Assembly: GCF_040869045.1 (NCBI RefSeq) | Contig: NC_090319.1 | Location: 304,594,998 to 304,658,997, forward strand | Length of the DNA stretch: 64,000 nt | Direction: 5' to 3' | DNA from: Eurosta solidaginis | Taxonomy: Eukaryota > Arthropoda > Insecta > Diptera > Tephritidae | Part shown: positions 59,620 through 64,000 of the stretch, piece by piece | How positions within the stretch are numbered: position 1 is the stretch's first letter | Layout: every line of letters begins with the position of its first letter | Translations under genes and position numbers: made by a program | The notes under the pieces: model-generated | What the model was told of the DNA's origin: nothing | The model's database searches: none | The model's input: the letters and a program-made list of their open reading frames with translations, nothing else

Positions 59620-59795
59620 GGCAGGTAATCGGTTCCAAAAAGTAACTGGTTCCAAAAATGTATATAAAAAGTAAACAATACAAAAAAGTAACTTGTTTCA
59701 AAACTGTAACCAGTCCCAGAAACAAAGCCGGTTCCAAAAAATTAACCACGTACAAAAAAATACCGGCTCTAAAAAAACCAGTTCAAGGAGGTCGA
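59620..59795. repeat. Degenerate tandem repeat of a ~20-bp unit (GGTTCCAAAAA)
   Basis: The phrase 'GTAACYGGTTCCAAAAA' recurs with variations about eight times between 59623 and 59790 (for example TAATCGGTTCCAAAAAGTAA and AACTGGTTCCAAAAATG). Unit spacing is irregular, 18-24 bp. Confidence 0.6.
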
Positions 59796-60560
59796 TTTTT
59801 TCAGCCTTCTATCAGGCTCCTGAGCTATTTTGTTCTTTTTGCCTAGAAATTTATTTTCGTATGCAAATATATTTTTTTTAAATGTAAAGCGTATATCTAT
59901 AAAAAGTTGAAAATGTGCCCTCGGCTTTTAGAACTTATTCGTGGCCATTTCGGAAATTGTGACACATTTATTTTTCAGCCCGCTGAGAAGCAGGAAAATT
60001 AGTTTTTTATTATAGCTTATCTATTTGATAATTGATAACAATAAATGATACACTGTTGTGAACGTATTCACTCACGGTACACCTCTTCCGACGAAGTCAT
60101 TTACCTATCTAGTCACGTTCAGCTTTTAACGCCGTTTTCCCTAAATCGGCACCCTTTATTCGAGCCATGTTCAAATAAAAACTAAGAATAAATTCAAATA
60201 TCATTGGTATGTCAATATCTGAGTAAATAACTTCCTTGTTAGTATTTGCCACAATGCAAAATGAAAATCGAAAAAAACGATTGAAAACATAGAGAAGTCC
60301 CCATTTTTACTGCTTTTGCAAGGTGCTAAAAATTTATTATTTATATTGGCTGAACTCTTATAACGTAAGCGTTCAAACTCAGTGGACACAATTTTTAACT
60401 TTTTCTACTCGATACATTATGATACACTTTAGTGTATTCCATTGGCTTGTGTGAAAAAAGTATCTAAGTAAAAAGATAAAAAAAATCGAAAAAGAGTTAA
60501 AATAAAAAAAATCAGAAAATAACAAAAAGGTTTTATAATTATTATTAGGCATCGGAGCAC
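59796..60560. other. Intergenic DNA, no gene seen
   Basis: AT-rich, chance open frames only. Confidence 0.4.
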
Positions 60561-60639
60561 TCCAACCTTTATTTACATCTACCTTGCTTTACCTTTCAGT
60601 CTATTTCTTTATGTGGAGGCTTTTACTGCTGCTTTATTT

Positions 60640-61770
60640 CCCAGCTACTTATGTTTTCCCTAGTTGTGAGTCCACAGAAGGGCTCTGAACCATAGATTGC
60701 TACTAAATTACCCTGCTTGGCTAGGTATCTGTCTGTTCATTACCTTCATGTCCCGGATGGACGGGCACCCAACCTAACCAAACTTTTTTTTGACTCCCAG
60801 TTTAGTTAGGATTGCAATGCATTCCACCACTAGCTTAGAAGTAACAGTGTAAGACTGCAATGCACGTAAGGCTACCTGGCTGTCTGACATAATAAGGATA
60901 CTCATCGAGGAAAGTTACTTTGTTGAAGTAACTGTATAAGACTGCAAGGCATGTAAGGCTACCTGGCTGTCTGACATAATAAGGATACCCATCGAGATAA
61001 GCCTATTCGTAGGCATTCTACACCGTAAGCTTCTGTTGCATGGATTTCTTCCTTAAAAATTGTGGAGCCACTGAGTCAGGGTCAGTATATGAAGTTTTTT
61101 TTTAATTCTGTCCACCATGGACACCTCGAAATTCCGCGAGATTCAGGTCGTAGGGTCAGCACGGGATTTCCTGTGAATTTTGTTATTAGTCTTAGTGCAT
61201 CCAGTGCTGCCTCTTTCTCTATTAGATTCGGGAAGGAGGTATTTCCACTAAGGTACTAAATGCATCAGCAGCGGACGTTTTCATCGCACCCGTAATACTA
61301 ATACAAACTAGTGGATGCAGTTTGCTTAATTTTGCCTTCGGCCACAAAATTAAGGAAGCATAGGTGACTGTTACGCTTCTACCGGCAACCGGTTTGTGAA
61401 CCGAAGTGCTTCGGGACCTTTCCCGACCAAGGGCTGTAATTGCAGTGTAATCCCATTTATTTCTAGAACAACAACAACATTGGCTCCAGAAGAGTTTTTA
61501 ATGTCTAGTATACTATTTTGGTAGATATGTCATATAGTCGTGTGGAGGCAAAGAAAGCTCTTGTTGCATTGTTTAAGATAGCATCTTGGTAATCATTCCA
61601 CTTGAGGGTTCCGTCCAGTGTTACCCCTATTATATTTTGCTTCCATCGAAAATCGGATTTTGCAGCCACCCAGGATAGTTTTCTTCTCCTGTTAAAAGAC
61701 ACTAGACCAGTTTTATTTAGGATTGATGGACAATCCTTTGGTATCATGCCACCTTTCTATGATACGCAGG
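60640..61770 (-). pseudogene. LINE relic with RT and RNase H parts
   Basis: The minus strand 61747-61505 reads KTGLVSFNRRRKLS, IIGVTLDGTLKWNDYQDAIL and ATRAFFASTRLYD, the C-terminal part of a non-LTR reverse transcriptase ('K T ... LGV.LD..L.W'). Further along (60930-60640) SDSQVALRALQSY, then a frameshifted VG.HEGNEQTD-like stretch, is the middle and end of an RNase H domain as in I/LOA/R1-like LINEs. The order RT then RNase H is correct for the strand. Between them are deletions, a possible inserted CAA-tail (about 61462-61475) and a tandem duplication (60840-60998). Confidence 0.6.
60838..60998. repeat. Tandem duplication of a ~75-85-bp segment
   Basis: The stretch AGTAACAGTGTAAGACTGCA..TACTCATCGAG (60840-60909) is repeated at 60927-60998 with about 5 differences, joined by an 17-bp linker. 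It lies in the RNase H part of the LINE relic and breaks its frame. Confidence 0.8.
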
Positions 61771-61793
61771 GCTTGTTGCATAAAAAATAAGTG

Positions 61794-61836
61794 AAAGGCG
61801 CGATAACCTCCGAAGAGATTTAAGGCCGAGCTTGGG
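61794..61836 (-). repeat. SINE tail fragment
   Basis: GGCGCGATAACCTCCGAAGAG followed by ATTTAAGGCCGAGCTTGGG is the family's 3' terminus, adjacent to a longer copy at 61861-62213 in the same orientation. Confidence 0.7.
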
Positions 61837-61860
61837 TAAAGAAATTATAAAATAAAATAA

Positions 61861-62213
61861 AAGTAAGGCGCGATAACCTCAGACTGATTTTAAGTCGAGC
61901 TTCTCTTCCAATTTGCGACGTGCGCCTTTTAATTTTTCCTACAAATTGGAGGAGCGGGACCTATTTGATTTATGCCGACTCCGAACAGCATCTGCAAGGC
62001 AGATGAGTTTTCACTGAGAGCTATTCATGGCAGAAATACACTCGGAGTGATTGCCAAACACTGCCGAGGGGCGACACCGGTTAGAAAAATTTGCTTCTAA
62101 TTGAAAAAACTTATTCTAAAATTGTTTGATGTTGCTTCGCCCGGGGCGTGAACCCATGATCATCGGTGTGGTAGGCGGAGCACGCTACCATCACACCACG
62201 GCGCTCGCTTGTT
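61861..62213 (-). repeat. tRNA-headed SINE, near full length
   Basis: The minus strand begins with GCCGTGGTGTGATGGTAGCG (A-box region), CTCCGCCTACCACACC and ATGGGTTCACGCCCCGGGCG (B-box region). This resembles a tRNA-Gly-type head (GTGGTA..GCTC..GCCT.CCAC). The family body follows (CGCCCCTCGGCAGTG, ACTCATCTGCCTTGCAGATG, CGCAAATTGGAAGAGAAGCT), and then the tail ending AGGTTATCGCGCCTTAC. Two other body copies, two tails and one further head occur in this window. Pol III transcription and LINE-driven retroposition are expected for such elements. The LINE partner is unknown. Confidence 0.85.
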
Positions 62214-62215
62214 AC

Positions 62216-62800
62216 ATGAGATTGGACATTATTTCCTCGTGCATCCCGGCCACATACTGCTCTACTACATATAGATATATATATATATATAACCAAACCA
62301 AATTTGGTTTCAAATAAAGATGAAACCGACCTGCCTGAAAATGGGTGCACATAATTGGGTTTTAATTTGAACCTAGAGGGGTCTACACTTGCGGTTATAA
62401 AAAGCAGCACTTTAACCAATGAAATTTTTTTTTTAATTTCCAGCATCAAGTTTAAAGTCTTGGGACTTGTTTTAATACCGGAAGTGACTACAAGCTTCCG
62501 TTTTTAAATTTTTGAAACGTTTCTAAGCCAAAAACGTTTCAAAAATGTTTAACCAATTTTAAGATTTAACTTATCGTTCAAATAAGTTTTAAATAAAAAC
62601 TGAACAAAAATAAAAAACACAATAGTTAGTTGAGGGGTTTCCAATAAGGTACAAAAAAATTTAAAAAAATTGCTTAAACCGATGAATGGCTTAAAGTTTA
62701 GGTCATGAACCGACCTATTCAAACTAATTGTTTAATAAACCGTACAACTGCTATGCATCCTGCATATGTTGGTTAAGAATAAATAAAATAATTTAAAAAA
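62216..62800. other. Intergenic DNA, no gene seen
   Basis: A TATATATATATA microsatellite at 62272-62292; GTTTCAAAAACGTTT-type inverted words (62514-62545). No ORF of note. Confidence 0.4.
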
Positions 62801-62804
62801 ATGT

Positions 62805-63930
62805 TTTTCAGTTAAACGGTTTTATTGAAAACAATACTTACATGAAGTAATAATAATAATAAAAGCTAGAAAGGTACTAGTCATCAAAATCCTCATCAAT
62901 CTAGGGCGTGGATCAGACAATTAAATAAAAGCGTTGTGCGCGTGAAATTTCTAAAAATGTGAGGCGTAGCATAACCTTGTTAAGGTTCAGTTGGTCTTAT
63001 ATATGACTATCAATAGAAATTTGACGCGTTCAACGCTTTTATTTAATTGGCTGATCAACTTCCTAGATTGATGAGGAGTATGATGACTAGTACCGAGGAC
63101 CTACCTAATTAATTTCTAGCTTTTAGTATTATTATTACTTCATGTAAGTATTGTTTTCAATAAAACTGTTTAACTAAATTTTTTTTTAATTATTTTATTT
63201 TTAAGTTTTTAGTCTTTATTTAATTGCCTATTATTTCTGATTATATTTAGCCCGTGAACTAAATCGAATCGAGCTCAAGGCCTAACAATAATTTTTTATC
63301 ATTATTATTGTTATGATAAATTTTTTCTTAATTGAAAAAATTTTTAAATTAGAATAGAAGAAAGAAAAAATTTTAGACAACTGCCAAAGCTCGTTGTATA
63401 GATCCATTTCGGGAACTGCTAAATTCCTTCATCGGCAACGTTTAGGCGCCGCTGCTATAACCATTCAGCCACCACAGCGGTTTTTTGTTTGTCTTCATTA
63501 ATCCTACTTCCATTCTGGTTCGTGCCAACTGATATTCACAACACTGCGACATCTGTTGCAGAATAGCTGTGAAAATTGGACTTGTTTGTTGGCAATGCTG
63601 CCATAGTGTCATATTTTATTGACACTTTTTCCCCGTGCTCTGGGATGTATTAACAATTTTTGTTGTTATATCGGCCTACTGATTTTAAGATCGCTTTATT
63701 GTTAGGCCTTGAGCTCGATTCGAACCCGCGATCTTAAAATCAGTAGGCCGATATAACAACAAAAATTATATTTAGTTCATTTATTGACTCATGACACGGA
63801 CTCTTTCCTGACTATTTGTTACAATCTAATGCCTCAATACATAATCCTTCCAAAGACTTTACTCGACCTTGCGCCACGTATGCTTGTCCCTCCTCGAACT
63901 CCAAAATATTTTGATGTCACTTCTACCGAA
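62805..63930 (-). mobile_element. Dispersed repeat 'E', copy 2, rearranged
   Basis: 62805-63000 is the reverse complement of the tail of copy 1 (7450-7680). 63025-63190 is the same tail again but on the plus strand, so the two form an inverted pair of about 180 bp. 63200-63255 and 63770-63930 continue as minus-strand matches to copy 1 (7375-7430, 6158-6225 and 7280-7350). An unrelated block (63256-63769) and, at the right, a SINE head interrupt it. Lacks the miniature LTR insertion of copy 1. Confidence 0.6.
63256..63769. mobile_element. Insertion with nested inverted ends (SINE-like)
   Basis: TCGAATCGAGCTCAAGGCC..AACAATAA at 63264-63292 recurs inverted at about 63698-63726, and TTTTTGTTGTTATATCGGCC.. 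(63657 on) recurs inverted up to 63767. The minus strand contains GCGGGTTCGAATCGAG, a B-box-like word, and GTGGCTGAATGGTTATAGC near 63460-63480, an A-box-like word. Probably tRNA-related SINE sequence, rearranged. Same GTAGGCCGATATAACAACAA end as at 10448-10470. Confidence 0.45.
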
Positions 63931-63931
63931 C

Positions 63932-64000
63932 GGCCACCGTGGTGTGATGGTAGCGTGCTCCGCCTACCACACCGGATGCCCTGGGTTCAAACCCCGGGCA
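63932..64000 (+). repeat. tRNA-like SINE head, cut by the window edge
   Basis: GCCACCGTGGTGTGATGGTA..TGCTCCGCCTACCACACC and CTGGGTTCAAACCCCGGGCA reproduce the head of the SINE at 61861-62213 with an intact-looking T-arm. The body would lie beyond position 64000. A real tRNA gene is unlikely because the same head is fused to a SINE body elsewhere in the window. Confidence 0.75.

Noticed and set aside
59288..59674. 128-aa hypothetical gene
   Set aside because: No recognisable motif, low-complexity ending inside a repeat tract, no splice or promoter context.
63932..64000. Functional tRNA-Gly gene at the window edge
   Set aside because: The identical head is joined to a SINE body at 61861-62213; acceptor stem pairing is poor.

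Overview
The window is a TE-dense piece of nuclear DNA from a dipteran, most likely a higher fly of the Tephritidae (fruit-fly) type. This rests on insect-style gene structure, AT-rich intergenic DNA, and several repeat families that I recognise from memory as typical of tephritid genomes: CAA-tailed non-LTR ends, a tRNA-headed SINE, and GTCC-microsatellite elements. The taxon is an inference; only 'insect, probably Schizophora' is firm.

I can support one host protein-coding gene: phosphoserine aminotransferase (serine biosynthesis), plus strand, coding 25426-30671. It has a 15-codon first exon, a 4.1 kb first intron, and two further coding exons split by a 60-bp intron. The spliced frame is intact (364 aa) and keeps the PLP-binding lysine and substrate-binding motifs. 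Its first intron carries a 5'-truncated Jockey-like retrotransposon copy with an 11-bp target-site duplication.

Nearly everything else is mobile or repetitive DNA, much of it nested. From left to right: a tRNA-like SINE head (about 357), a CAA-tailed retroelement end with a 71-bp tandem duplication (1099-1542), a fold-back element (1565-1987), a hAT fossil (to 2831), a GATTGCAATC-rich block (3600-5110), a 1.8-kb repeat holding a miniature LTR-type insertion (5860-7690), two large GTCC-microsatellite ('mini-me/DINE'-like) elements (9370-10447 and 12665-16281, the second with about 17 tandem 130-bp units), stacked Helitron 5' ends and a deleted Helitron with a Pif1-type helicase remnant and a classic 3' hairpin plus CTAG (16577-18269), a 406-bp TA-flanked MITE (19514-19919), a TCTCGCGAGA-rich inverted-repeat element (21840-23642), a second fold-back element (23801-24231), and another CAA-tailed copy (24310-24755).

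Right of the host gene: more CAA-tailed ends; a long stretch with little recognisable content (32.5-37.2 kb); a 1.3-kb hAT with a near-perfect 8-bp target duplication and a frameshifted transposase (37207-38504); a third GTCC element (41043-42135); a solo-LTR-like sequence (about 43361-43665); and a fourth GTCC element whose 130-bp array part has been tandemly duplicated as a 2.5-2.9 kb segment (44938-50386). Next comes a 3.05-kb element with 430-460 bp terminal inverted repeats enclosing a broken copy of an uncharacterised arthropod multigene family (50957-54009). The remainder is a SINE, two short TIR elements (one with a retrotransposon ORF1 fragment inside it), a BED-finger hAT remnant, an RT/RNase H LINE relic, further SINEs, and a rearranged second copy of the 5.9-7.7 kb repeat.

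The best candidate for something undescribed is the 50957-54009 element. It suggests that the uncharacterised arthropod family (Zn-ribbon-like N terminus, 'HIKLGL' region) is the payload, and perhaps the transposase, of a long-TIR DNA transposon with CACTGG...CCAGTG ends.
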